In this document: positions 1 through 10,873 of the stretch, piece by piece
Numbering within the stretch: the first letter of the stretch is position 1
How the letters are laid out: each line of letters opens with the position of its first letter
DNA from: Hormiphora californensis
Lineage: Eukaryota; Ctenophora; Tentaculata; Cydippida; Pleurobrachiidae
DNA: 64,000 nucleotides
Assembly: GCA_020137815.1 (NCBI GenBank)
Contig: CM035360.1
Location: 3,540,578-3,604,577 of the forward strand
Direction of reading: 5' to 3'
Made by a program: the position numbers and the translations under genes
Notes under the pieces: generated by a model
Database searches by the model: none
The model's input: only the letters and a program-made list of their open reading frames with translations
Told to the model about the DNA's origin: nothing

Positions 1-447
1 CTGGTGGGAGAATGGGGCAAAGCCCCCCGGAAATTTTTCCCGATTTTTGTCAATTTTGACAATCTGAGAACAATTTGAACACAATCGTCACACAAACCAA
101 GAAGGGTAATACACCATGGATAGCACAATCCTAGCAATTGGGCGTTGTGCTGTTATCCAATCGAGGCATGGAACGCATGGTACTGGCGATTGCTCTCTAT
201 AAACTTGTCACCTGAACCCCTCTCTTTTTCTCGTTCTTTGTGCTTTATCTCTATTTGTTTGGGATTCAGTGTCGTACATTACATCTCAAACACTTATTTC
301 AAGTTTATATCCTAACGAACTCCAAAGTAGTGCAATTTCGATAAAAATTTAGGCGTGGTAGTGCAAATCAGGAAAATTTGAGGTAGTGCAGTTGGGAGCG
401 CTCAGGTAGTGCAATGCACGTTTGCACATACCCTGGCTACGCCACTG
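1..447. mobile_element. Right-hand end of a hAT-like DNA transposon (partial)
   Basis: The sequence at 431-447 reads CCCTGGCTACGCCACTG. Its reverse complement, CAGTGGCGTAGCCAGGG, resembles a hAT-superfamily terminal inverted repeat seen in many animals. Just inside it, a GGTAGTGCA-type word occurs three times between 355 and 416. No partner terminus is visible before position 431, so the element probably begins left of the window, and no transposase frame is seen. The assignment rests on the terminal motif only. Confidence 0.4.
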
Positions 448-638
448 GACTAATAATTTGCCGTTATAAAACTTTATGTAAATCTTAAATAAATGGGCAT
501 TGGGGCGCCATCGGCCATCGCCACCTCGCGAACGAGTATGCAAATTTTTACAATCGCATGGTTTCTCTTCAGCCTGTTTGACCTTTCCGCACTATAACTC
601 ATTATTCCAGATATAGGAGGAAGTCTAGAAGTATCTCT
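448..638. other. Short upstream region of the first gene
   Basis: This is unique sequence before the first open frame. An acceptor-like TTATTCCAG ends at 610, 29 bases before the ATG at 639, so a 5' untranslated exon may be spliced on here. No clear TATA or other core promoter element is visible. Confidence 0.3.
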
Positions 639-1568
639 ATGATTGAGCTGGAACAACCACCGAAGTACCGTGCTCTTCTCCACAAATCCGTGACATCCCT
701 TCTCGGTCTCATCTCTTACTGTTTCATAGACTTTCTCTACTGTCAATCTCATTACAGCAAGCGGAATGTGTATCCCATCCCCTCACTTTTTATGTTCCTT
801 TCACACAGTCTCCTCCTTGGAGTACTGCTAATCCTCGCTGCCTCAATGAGGACCTTCCACCTGCCTCGACTAACTCTAACCTCCATCGGGGCCTCTCTAG
901 CCCTCACACTGACACTGCAGTACGACGTGTTTGACTTGAATCACAACTTTGGTGTTCCTGGCTACAAGATGATAACTGCAAATCTTGTTCCTATGGCAAT
1001 CATGGCATTGAAAGCAAGCCGCTCGGAGTGCGGTGGTGTTTTCATCGCTATGTTGATCAGCACTTCACTGGGGAGGTGCTCAGTTCGGGCGGGAGATTTT
1101 ATCACTGGTGTAGGACTCGTAGGGGTGTTTTATCTCTTTGTCCGACTTTACAGTAAACACTTCAACTCACAACGAGCCGTTTCCGGGTTACGAACTCGCG
1201 TTGCCATAGAGATACTATGTGGCGTGGTTGCTACAGAGTTGATTTTAGTGATGCTGGATACAGCACCAACTGCTGGATTCTCATTTGGACTTCTTGATGG
1301 GGTACTCTTGGCACTGTTAACGCTTGTTAAATTAGCAGCTGTATTTTGGTGTGAGGACAGTGGACTGACTTTCATGGTGGTGTCCTGGGTCCTTAAAACG
1401 CTAGCTTTCAGTGTGACATATTCGCTCAATTATAAGTTTGATCTTACCATAGCGAACTTCACTGCAATTCTCTTTTTGGCAGCGTTCGCTTTGGGTAGGA
1501 AAGTTTGCCAAGTTTGGGATTTACAGCCAATCAAACGACAGGAAAAGTTATTTGAGCATGATGATTGA
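639..1568 (+). CDS. Intronless multi-pass membrane protein, 309 aa
   Basis: An uninterrupted 309-codon frame starts at the first ATG after an acceptor-like site and ends at TGA 1566-1568. The product is strongly hydrophobic, with roughly eight to ten candidate membrane segments, for example around residues 15-30, 50-68, 78-95, 110-125, 145-167, 190-207, 220-240, 245-262 and 270-287. Short charged loops separate them, and the acidic C-terminus ends EHDD. The even spacing of helices recalls the drug/metabolite or nucleotide-sugar transporter type, but I see no diagnostic motif and do not assign a substrate. The lack of introns contrasts with most neighbours. No convincing polyadenylation signal is visible downstream. 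It is probably a real gene because the frame is long in otherwise stop-rich sequence. Confidence 0.6.
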   Translation: MIELEQPPKYRALLHKSVTSLLGLISYCFIDFLYCQSHYSKRNVYPIPSLFMFLSHSLLLGVLLILAASMRTFHLPRLTLTSIGASLALTLTLQYDVFDLNHNFGVPGYKMITANLVPMAIMALKASRSECGGVFIAMLISTSLGRCSVRAGDFITGVGLVGVFYLFVRLYSKHFNSQRAVSGLRTRVAIEILCGVVATELILVMLDTAPTAGFSFGLLDGVLLALLTLVKLAAVFWCEDSGLTFMVVSWVLKTLAFSVTYSLNYKFDLTIANFTAILFLAAFALGRKVCQVWDLQPIKRQEKLFEHDD

Positions 1569-1932
1569 TTATGAAGCTGTGGGTTAAATGCTTTTAGAAT
1601 TATGATATGCTATGTTAATCACTCTTTTAGTTTACTGTATTAGACGTTAGTTCACTGTTAGTTTTCTGTCTATTTTCATACTGCTTGTTTTAAGTGTGTA
1701 TGTGTGTGTATGTGTGTCAGTGTGTGTGTATTTTCTATGTACGCTTCTTTTATATAATCATGATTTACTTTGAGCTGAATTTTGTCTGTGAACTTTTTCT
1801 AAAACACCTGCTTCTTGATTCTTCATGAAACTCGTTTTATTTTGGTTGTTTTCATAATAATCATGATTGAAATTTTGAAACTTCAAAACTCAAATCTAAC
1901 TCAATCTTAGCTAGCTCTACAACAACACAACA
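1569..1932 (+). other. Intergenic spacer with GT-rich microsatellite
   Basis: No gene is seen. A GTGTGTATGTGTGTGTATGTGTGT tract lies at about 1695-1730 and the rest is AT-rich. It probably holds the 3' end of the membrane-protein gene and the promoter of the SOD gene, but no specific element can be recognised. Confidence 0.35.
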
Positions 1933-2814
1933 ATGAAGGCCATCTGTGTGCTAAGGAATGATAAATCTACCTTTGGAACCATCAAGTTCTCTCAAGAGAA
2001 GGAAGGATCTCCCACCAGCATTGAGGTACACAGTTACTAGTTGTATCCGTCTCTTTTTATATCCGAGAGTATCGAAGGCTCGTGCGGCGGGCTAGTAGAC
2101 AAATCTTTGTTACTTTTGTAACGTTTTACATCAATAATTGATAATCTTTCAGGTTGATATTGCTAACAGTGAACTGACCGAAGGGCAACATGGTTTCCAT
2201 GTTCACCAGTTTGGGGATAACACCAACGGATGTATCTCCGCTGGACCTCATTTCAACCCCTTCAAGAAGACACACGGTGGACCAACTGACGATGTAAGTT
2301 TTCAAAACTTGCTGGTTTAGTTTAGTCAACCCTCTGTCGCCTCCACGTGACCCGCCCTGGTAACACACCCCGACCTTTATTATGTGTCCTGGGGTATTGT
2401 CAGACAGCCATTGGGATCGGAAGTGGGCCGCAACAAAGGACTACTCGCTGCATTGTTGGAAGGGTAGTTCTGTACAATACAACTTGTATTGTTCAGAACT
2501 ACCCTTGTATTATACAAGTCTGAATTACAGATAATTACAGATAATTCCTTGTTTACTAAACTCCGTCACCACCACTGCAGGTTCGACATGTTGGTGATCT
2601 TGGTAACATTGCAGTTGACGGATCGGGGAAGTGTGCCACCGTCCTGACCGACCCCCAGGTGTCCCTATTTGGGGAGCACTCTGTTCTTGGCCGTACCATG
2701 GTGCTTCACGCTGGTGTGGATGACCAGGGGAAGGGAGGGAATGAGGAGAGCCTGAAAACTGGCAATGCTGGAGGGCGTGTTGCTTGTGGTATCATTGGAA
2801 AATGTGCCCAGTAG
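1933..2814 (+). CDS. SOD1: Cu/Zn superoxide dismutase, three exons
   Basis: Exons are 1933-2025, 2153-2293 and 2581-2814. All junctions are phase 0 with GT-AG introns and the product is 155 aa, close to the usual length of about 153. The enzyme converts superoxide to hydrogen peroxide and oxygen, normally in the cytosol; no signal peptide is seen. The copper/zinc site is visible: [12 protein letters not shown] (two Cu ligands), then PHFNP and THGGP (bridging and Zn histidines), RHVGDLG with the following aspartate, and a late MVLHAG histidine. The disulfide cysteines lie in GCISAGPHF and RVACGII, the latter next to the active-site arginine. The electrostatic-loop word [11 protein letters not shown] is intact. 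The gene looks complete and functional. The start is well placed, giving a normal N-terminus beginning MKAICVL. Confidence 0.95.
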
Positions 2815-2969
2815 ATAGTTTTTTGTATCCCACCCCGTACCTGAAGGAAGTTCAACCTCTCCTCCAGGTAGGGGGTGATCAGTGTCTACTAGAACAGAGT
2901 GACCCTTAGTTGACCTGGCCCCTTCCCCTTTAAATTATTATTTCCTTTATAAAAGAGGCCCTCTTATTT

Positions 2970-3252
2970 AGGTGCCGGCAGGCACCTCCGACCCGAAGAA
3001 AACAGAAAAAACGAAGAAAAAAAAAATTTTGCCCCTGCACCAAATCCAAAAAGCCGGCCCTATTTAGGTGCCGGCAGGCACCTCCGACCCGAAGAAAACA
3101 GAAAAAACGAAAGAAAAAAAATTTTGCCCCTGCACCAAATCCAAAAAGCCGGCCCTATTTAGGTGCCGGCAGGCACCTCCGACCCGAAGAAAACAGAAAA
3201 AACGAAAGAAAAAAAAATTTTGCCCCTGCACCAAATCCAAAAAGCCGGCCCT
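2970..3252. repeat. Short tandem array, three ~96-bp units
   Basis: Three nearly identical units begin at about 2970, 3067 and 3164. Each runs from TAGGTGCCGGCAGGCACCTC through an A-rich stretch to AAATCCAAAAAGCCGGCCCT. GTGCCGGCAGGCAC inside each unit is a near-palindrome. Open frames across this array arise from the repeat and are not credible genes. The array abuts the larger satellite directly. Confidence 0.8.
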
Positions 3253-6200
3253 ATATATACAAACGTAGGTCTTTTTTTCGGGGGGGGGGGGGGGGGGGGG
3301 CAAATTTCAGGCAGCGATTGTGGCCACATTTTTTGAGATATCGACCTGAAATTTTGTAGGCGTGTTCTAGTAGTATAACTACGTGTCATAACGTGGCCGG
3401 ATTTTTGATTTTTTGCCTAATTAATTAATTATAGGTAATTAAAAAGTAGCCCCTGCACCGTGCCCCTGAGCATGGCGTGTTCTGTCCCCTGGGCATTGCC
3501 CCTGAGCCGAAATTATCTCCCGATCTGCTTGAAATATCGACTTGAAACTTTGTAGGAATGCTCTTCAAGCATAAAAAATGATCTACAAAAAGTTAGAATA
3601 GTCAAAATTAAGTAATCAATGAGTTATAGGCATGCAAAAATGGACATTTCTGGTGCCCCTGAATTTTGCCCCCGAGCATTTGAAAAAACTGCCCCTGGGC
3701 AATTTTAAAATTCAAATTGTGGCCACACTGTTTGACATATCGATCTAAAACTTTGTAGGCATGTTCTAGTGGTATAACTAAGAGTCACCACGGAGCCTGA
3801 TTTTTGATTTTTTACTTAATTAATTAATTATAAGCAATTAAAATTTTAAAATTGCCCCCGCACTAACAAAAGTGGCCCAGGGGCACCTGAGTCGCAATTA
3901 TCTCCCGATCTGCTTGAAATATCGACTTGAAACTTTGTAGGAATGCTCTTCAAGCATATAGAAAGGTCTACATAAGGTGGGAATATTCAAAATTAAGTAA
4001 TCAATGAGTTATAAGCAATTAAAAAATGGACATTTTTATGGTGCCCCTGAGCATTGCCCCTGAGCATTTGAAAATATTTTCCGTTCTGCTATAAATATCG
4101 ACTTGAAACTTTGTAGGAATGCTCTTCAAGCATATAGAAAGGTCTACAAAAAGTGGGAATATTCAAAATTAACTATCCAATTAATTATAAGCAATTAAAA
4201 AAATGTGCAGTGGCAGTGCAGGGGCAAAAAAATAAAGCATATATATGGCGGGAAAATATTTTGGCGGGAAACCGAAAAAGCCCAATAAGCCAAGAACGGG
4301 GTGGGGCCAAGGTCTGGCCCACTAGCTTTTGATCACCTCATCGAGCCCGATCGAACGCGACCAATGTCGACCTCCCACGACGACCTAAACCCCTAATCCC
4401 AAGTGGTGCCAGCCAACCGCCAGCCAAACGGAAAAATCTAGTGATCCTCTATCAGCTGGTATCAAAATCTAAGCTCTAAGTGACCAGGAACTGGCATTAT
4501 TAGTGCTAATTGGCGATAACGTCATAAATCACATAATTACGACTAATTAGTGAACCGGGGGTGGTAGAGACCTGTGGGATGGTACTTTGGACTTTTTATA
4601 GAGTCCCTAATCATATCAGAAAGTCAAATGTAAAATTCCAGACCCAACTTCCCACAACCGACCCTACTATAATAAACAGGCCGCCGCGCATCAAAAAATA
4701 TTTTAACAGCCTGAAGGTTGCTGTTTCGACGAATCTCCCAACTTCGGGTCGGACGAGGGGAAGCTTGCCTTTTGCGATCATATATACAAACGTAGGTCTT
4801 TTTTTCGGGGGGGGGGGGGGGCAAATTTCAGGCAGCGATTGTGGCCACATTTTTTGAGATATCGACCTGAAATTTTGTAGGCGTGTTCTAGTAGTATAAC
4901 TACGTGTCATAACGTGGCCGGATTTTTGATTTTTTGCCTAATTAATTAATTATAGGTAATTAAAAAGTAGCCCCTGCACCGTGCCCCTGAGCATGGGGTG
5001 TTCTGTCCCCTGGGCATTGCCCCTGAGCCGAAATTATCTCCCGATCTGCTTGAAATATCGACTTGAAACTTTGTAGGAATGCTCTTCAAGCATAAAAAAT
5101 GATCTACAAAAAGTTAGAATAGTCAAAATTAAGTAATCAATGAGTTATAGGCATGCAAAAATGGACATTTCTGGTGCCCCTGAATTTTGCCCCCGAGCAT
5201 TTGAAAAAACTGCCCCTGGGCAATTTTAAAATTCAAATTGTGGCCACACTGTTTGACATATCGATCTAAAACTTTGTAGGCATGTTCTAGTGGTATAACT
5301 AAGAGTCACCACGGAGCCTGATTTTTGATTTTTTACTTAATTAATTAATTATAAGCAATTAAAATTTTAAAATTGCCCCCGCACTAACAAAAGTGGCCCA
5401 GGGGCACCTGAGTCGCAATTATCTCCCGATCTGCTTGAAATATCGACTTGAAACTTTGTAGGAATGCTCTTCAAGCATATAGAAAGGTCTACATAAGGTG
5501 GGAATATTCAAAATTAAGTAATCAATGAGTTATAAGCAATTAAAAAATGGACATTTTTATGGTGCCCCTGAGCATTGCCCCTGAGCATTTGAAAATATTT
5601 TCCGTTCTGCTATAAATATCGACTTGAAACTTTGTAGGAATGCTCTTCAAGCATATAGAAAGGTCTACAAAAAGTGGGAATATTCAAAATTAACTATCCA
5701 ATTAATTATAAGCAATTAAAAAAATGTGCAGTGGCAGTGCAGGGGCAAAAAAATAAAGCATATATATGGCGGGAAAATATTTTGGCGGGAAACCGAAAAA
5801 GCCCAATAAGCCAAGAACGGGGTGGGGCCAAGGTCTGGCCCACTAGCTTTTGATCACCTCATCGAGCCCGATCGAACGCGACCAATGTCGACCTCCCACG
5901 ACGACCTAAACCCCTAATCCCAAGTGGTGCCAGCCAACCGCCAGCCAAACGGAAAAATCTAGTGATCCTCTATCAGCTGGTATCAAAATCTAAGCTCTAA
6001 GTGACCAGGAACTGGCATTATTAGTGCTAATTGGCGATAACGTCATAAATCACATAATTACGACTAATTAGTGAACCGGGGGTGGTAGAGACCTGTGGGA
6101 TGGTACTTTGGACTTTTTATAGAGTCCCTAATCATATCAGAAAGTCAAATGTAAAATTCCAGACCCAACTTCCCACAACCGACCCTACTATAATAAACAG

Positions 6201-8953
6201 GCCGCCGCGCATCAAAAAATATTTTAACAGCCTGAAGGTTGCTGTTTCGACGAATCTCCCAACTTCGGGTCGGACGAGGGGAAGCTTGCCTTTTGCGATC
6301 ATATATACAAACGTAGGTCTTTTTTTCGGGGGGGGGGGGGGGGGGCAAATTTCAGGCAGCGATTGTGGCCACATTTTTTGAGATATCGACCTGAAATTTT
6401 GTAGGCGTGTTCTAGTAGTATAACTACGTGTCATAACGTGGCCGGATTTTTGATTTTTTGCCTAATTAATTAATTATAGGTAATTAAAAAGTAGCCCCTG
6501 CACCGTGCCCCTGAGCATGGGGTGTTCTGTCCCCTGGGCATTGCCCCTGAGCCGAAATTATCTCCCGATCTGCTTGAAATATCGACTTGAAACTTTGTAG
6601 GAATGCTCTTCAAGCATAAAAAATGATCTACAAAAAGTTAGAATAGTCAAAATTAAGTAATCAATGAGTTATAGGCATGCAAAAATGGACATTTCTGGTG
6701 CCCCTGAATTTTGCCCCCGAGCATTTGAAAAAACTGCCCCTGGGCAATTTTAAAATTCAAATTGTGGCCACACTGTTTGACATATCGATCTAAAACTTTG
6801 TAGGCATGTTCTAGTGGTATAACTAAGAGTCACCACGGAGCCTGATTTTTGATTTTTTACTTAATTAATTAATTATAAGCAATTAAAATTTTAAAATTGC
6901 CCCCGCACTAACAAAAGTGGCCCAGGGGCACCTGAGTCGCAATTATCTCCCGATCTGCTTGAAATATCGACTTGAAACTTTGTAGGAATGCTCTTCAAGC
7001 ATATAGAAAGGTCTACAAAAGGTGGGAATATTCAAAATTAAGTAATCAATGAGTTATAAGCAATTAAAAAATGGACATTTTTATGGTGCCCCTGAGCATT
7101 GCCCATGAGCATTTGAAAATATTTTCCGTTCTGCTATAAATATCGACTTGAAACTTTGTAGGAATGCTCTTCAAGCATATAGAAAGGTCTACAAAAAGTG
7201 GGAATATTCAAAATTGATTATCAAATTAATTATAAGCAATTAAAAAAATGTGCAGTGGCAGTGCAGGGGCAAAAAAATAAAGCATATGGTCGTGTTTCAT
7301 ATTGATTGGTCGTTAAACATTTTGAAAAATGAGTTAATGTTACGTTTACTCAAAAATGCGGCACTTAATCTAGTAAAAATCAGTTGATATTCCAACCCTA
7401 GTAGTAAAAGTGTCTTTTGATCACTTGTATGTACTTTTAATTGAATTTACTCATAAATTGCGGCTCTGGGGACCAACTTTGCTAAACCTGGCACCAATCA
7501 AACAGAGTAAAAATTATTGTCACAATTTTCTGTGTAAAATACAGAAAAATGATACATATTTCTTATCCATAGCTAGGAGTAAGCGAATTACTCATATTGT
7601 GCGGTGTAAAAGGTGGTTGAATTGATGGAATTTTTGGATTGCATTTAACACCCCTCTTTGGTTCCGATTTATGAGTAAAGTGATACTAAAATGTTGCAAA
7701 TAAAGTGAACAACCATATTAGCTAAAGAAAACTACAAAATTTTACTCAAATTGTGCGGTGCGGCTAAAAATAGCACAAAACTTTAACCTGCTATAGCACC
7801 GCACTAAATGAGTAAACAGATCTGAAAGTGGTTGGATACAGGTCATATGGCCAATATCTAATGTATCCACCATGTTTTCAATCTGTTTACTCAAAAATTG
7901 CGGCTCTATTGACTGTCGGTTTAAATCAACCATATTTTCAGGTCTCGTACCGCACAATATGAGTAACTGAGAGTACCAGTTATCGCCTTATCATACTCAT
8001 AATTGTTCAAAGGAGATATGTGCAAAAAATTAAACATCAATTTACTCATTTTACACCTTAGGAGTAAGATTTTCGGTAGAAAATAGCTGTGTGCCGCACA
8101 ATATGAGTAAATTTTTCTCAAAACCTAGCTAATCCTTTGACGAAAAAGTATTTCTAATTATTCCTGAAATTTCAAAAGTTTAATCACAACTAGCAAACTA
8201 TGAGAGCCCTGTGCCGCAACTTTGAACCGCACTGATGTTTTAGCCTATATCTCTGAAAGCCGTTGAATAAGAGTAACCGTTTCTTCACTAAAGTATAGTT
8301 CAAAGTATTATGCACTTATTGCAGTATATGAGTAACCAGCCAAGCCTTTTGGTTGATTCGCAATTCTCTTCTGAAAATTTTTGGTCAAACGACCAATCAA
8401 TATGAAACACGACCATATATATGGCGGGAAAATATTTTGGCGGGAAACCGAAAAAGCCCAATAAGCCAAGAACGGGGTGGGGCCAAGGTCTGGCCCACTA
8501 GCTTTTGATCACCTCATCGAGCCCGATCGAACGCGACCAATGTCGACCTCCCACGACGACCTAAACCCCTAATCCCACGTGGTGCCAGCCAACCGCCAGC
8601 CAAACGGAAAAATCTAGTGATCTTCTATCAGCTGGTATCAAAATCTAAGCTCTAAGTGACCAGGAACTGGCATTATTAGTGCTAATTGGCGATAACGTCA
8701 TAAATCACATAATTATGACTAATTAGTGAACCGGGGGTGGTAGAGACCTGTGGGATGGTACTTTGGACTTTTTATAGAGTCCCTAATCATATCAGAAAGT
8801 CAAATTTAAAATTCCAGACCCAACTTCCCACAACCGACCCTACTATAATAAACAGGCCGCCGCGCATCAAAAAATATTTTAACAGCCTGAAGGTTGCTGT
8901 TTCGACGAATCTCCCAACTTCGGGTCGGACGAGGGGAAGCTTGCCTTTTGCGA
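3253..8953. repeat. Satellite: three tandem ~1.52-kb units
   Basis: Units run from ATATATACAAACGTAGG plus a poly-G tract to TTTTGCGATCAT: about 3253-4780, 4781-6301 and 6302-8953. The third is lengthened by an inserted transposon at 7288-8414. Units 1 and 2 match almost base for base over 1.52 kb; the main visible difference is the length of the G tract (about 22 at 3280, 14 at 4807, 17 at 6328). Each unit has sub-repeats: GAAATATCGACTTGAAACTT occurs three times per unit with a diverged fourth, and TTAATTAATTAATTATA recurs. The near-identity implies recent amplification or homogenisation. I see no RNA gene or credible protein in the unit. The roughly 98-codon frames at 4561 and 6082 simply repeat with it. 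Confidence 0.85.
7288..8414. mobile_element. TIR DNA transposon, non-autonomous, 1,127 bp
   Basis: The element begins GGTCGTGTTTCATATTGATT and ends with the reverse complement. The inverted repeat is perfect for 27 bp. Uninterrupted satellite units carry four AT steps at this point; here two precede and four follow the element, so about 4 bp (ATAT) of target was duplicated. No transposase frame is present. Inside, a word of the form TTTACTCAwAATTGyGCGGC is repeated in both orientations, for example near 7345, 7447, 7590, 7741, 7800, 7886, 7955 and 8095. The superfamily is uncertain. The insertion is younger than the satellite unit it interrupts. Confidence 0.85.
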
Positions 8954-9577
8954 TCATATATTTATCTTCGTAAGAAGTGGAGGATTGAAGTAGAGTGTAT
9001 TTCAGAAGAAAGTGTGTATAAGATGTGTGAATTGTGTTAGTAGGGGACACTAGCGTGGTACGGGCAATGAGTGGCCAATGCTCTGCAGAGCTCTGACAAG
9101 TATAAATTTTTGTGGGGGGGGGCCAACGAATTTTTTATATATTTCCTTAATTTTGGAATTTTTTATATATATATAAAAATATATAAAAATATATAAAAAT
9201 ATATAAAAATATATAAAAATATATAAAGTTATATAAATAATATATAAAAATATATAAAAATATATAAAATAAACCCTTTTTTCACCCCTTTTACTTTCAA
9301 AAAAGGGGATTATTTCCATCTATTGTTCACTTGAATATGTTTCATAGAGTTAATTTAAGTGTTTGAGAGTGTGATAGCTGTTTTACATAATTGAGAATGT
9401 GTTCAAAAGTGAATTATGCACTGTCAAAAGTAGAACTGGTGAAGAGAGGTTCCGGCCTAATAATATCTACCAGTTTTGATGTGATTTCAATCATTTTTTG
9501 TATGTTGATCCGTGCAGATGTACTAGAACTGGTGAAGAGAGGTTGGGATCGCGAAACTAAAAAAAACAAATCATTTT

Positions 9578-9645
9578 TGACGTCATTTTGACGTCATGAC
9601 GTTATTGACGCGACGTCACGATGTTACAAACGTCACATTGATGAC
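9578..9645. promoter_or_regulatory. Cluster of CRE/ATF-type motifs
   Basis: TGACGTCA occurs perfectly at 9578-9585 and 9589-9596, followed within 50 bp by several TGACG/CGTCA half-sites. This is the consensus for CREB/ATF bZIP factors. It lies inside the AT-rich TIR element, so it may be incidental transposon sequence. No gene start lies close by. Confidence 0.4.
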
Positions 9646-9942
9646 GGAAAATCATCAGGATTATCTAGATGAAGATGCTGACCAAGTTTGAGATCAATTG
9701 AATGATATTTGATCCCGCTATGGCGAAAAACAGCTTTCTGTTTTCACACTTTCGGCACAATTTTTTATATATTTTTATATATTTTTTATATATTTTTATA
9801 TATTTTTATATATTCATATGTATTTTTATATATTTTTATATATTTTATATATATATAAAAAATTATGTTTTTTTTTCCAAAAAAAAGGTATATAAAATAT
9901 ATAAAAATATATAAAAAATGAGCGTTGGCCCCCCCCCATTTT

Positions 9943-9983
9943 TGTACAGTGTACACTATACACTGTATAGTGTACACTGTACA
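9943..9983. repeat. Perfect 20-bp-arm hairpin
   Basis: TGTACAGTGTACACTATACA at 9943-9962 is followed by one base and then its exact reverse complement at 9964-9983. It lies near the right end of the TIR element. A one-base loop implies cruciform potential in DNA. Confidence 0.9.
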
Positions 9984-10081
9984 CCGACTGCGTTCCTCAC
10001 CGAAAAAAAAAGAATTTTATAAGCAATATGATTATAAATGTGCAGCTCTGTTTTTGTGAGTACCACGCTAGTGTCCTCTAC

Positions 10082-10385
10082 TAGTTGTTGTTGATGTGAC
10101 TGGCTCATGATGCTATATTTTCCAGAGAAAATAATACCCTTTATAGCTTTTTGTTGATATTCCATATAACTTAAATGTTGTTTAATTAGAAACACGACTA
10201 TTGTCTAGATCAAATAAAGGAATTTACACACTTTAATACAAGTTACAAAACCACGGTCAATACAAAAGTATACAACTCAAGAAGTGAAAATATATACAGT
10301 TCTCCGGATAGAAAGACAAATTAGAATAAAGAAATAACACTCGGTACTCATATACATTAGAATTTAAATTCTCATGGACGCACTG
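10082..10385. other. Intergenic sequence 3' of the FBXO31-like exon
   Basis: AT-rich unique sequence downstream, on the minus strand, of the F-box-type gene. No canonical AATAAA is visible in the first 100 bases after the stop. Nothing else is recognised. Confidence 0.3.
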
Positions 10386-10873
10386 TTAACGTACACTACT
10401 CTTAATCCAGTAATGATGAACAGCACACCCACTGTGATGATTATCAGGTTTAGTGCACACTGAGGTAAACCGTCCCTCTCCCATCTGTAACTCACACTGA
10501 TGGCCCTTACCATTGCTGTCTATCGCACATTGTACCGCCGGTAACTTGTTGTCTAGGTGAATGGTAAAAAGTCCAGCTCTCCGGAGTGGCCGACCTAAAT
10601 CTGGGTGCGGCCTCCAGATGACCCCCTTTAGGGTGCCATCGTGATACTTTACATCTAATAACCCCCCAAACGGGTAGTCAGATCTAGTCCATGTGCCCAA
10701 TAGGTTACCGTATCGGTACAAAATGTGGCTGAAGAATGGCTTGGCGATGGTTGGACGAAGTGAGGTTAGGGTGTCCCCAAATTGTTGGACAGCTAATTCC
10801 TTCCAGATGCTACCCGTAGCACAAAATGAGTGGAGATATCGATCAGTGTAGCTTAGCTGTACTACATCAGTTA
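10386..10873 (-). CDS. FBXO31-like F-box protein, terminal exon
   Basis: Reading leftwards, the exon starts after an acceptor (CTTTCAG, 10874-10880) and ends at TAA 10386-10388, giving about 161 codons. It opens with a segment like the region just after an F-box (SIWKELAVQQFGDTL), followed by YGNLLGTWTRSDYPFGGLLDV, FTIHLD and a CTKPDNHH word. This order resembles the FBXO31 substrate-receptor region, which docks targets to an SCF ubiquitin ligase. FBXO31 proteins normally continue well past the histidine pair, whereas this frame stops 17 codons later, so the domain appears cut short. I could not find the upstream exon with the F-box helix in 10.9-12.5 kb. It may be a short paralogue, a decaying copy, or a gene with undetected 5' exons. 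Confidence 0.6.

Larger units (their letters stand above)
9040..10081. mobile_element. AT-rich TIR element flanked by TA
   Basis: Left end GTAGGGGACACTAGCGTGGT and right end ACCACGCTAGTGTCCTCTAC are inverted repeats with one mismatch over about 22 bp, each flanked by TA. This fits a Tc1/mariner-like target duplication. A second internal inverted pair consists of a G run plus CCAACG (9113-9127) against CGTTGG plus a C run (9923-9939), each next to long (ATATATAAAA)n tracts. No transposase frame is seen. The interior also contains a 20-bp direct repeat (9431 and 9525), two perfect CRE palindromes and a 20-bp-arm hairpin. Confidence 0.75.

Noticed and set aside
4561-6381. Repeated ~98-codon frames in the satellite units
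   Set aside because: They recur only because the unit repeats, end inside the poly-G tract, and show no domain or codon signal.
3253-8953. rRNA, snRNA or spliced-leader gene in the 1.52-kb tandem unit
   Set aside because: No recognisable 5S, U-RNA or leader motif; the unit is AT-rich with simple sub-repeats.
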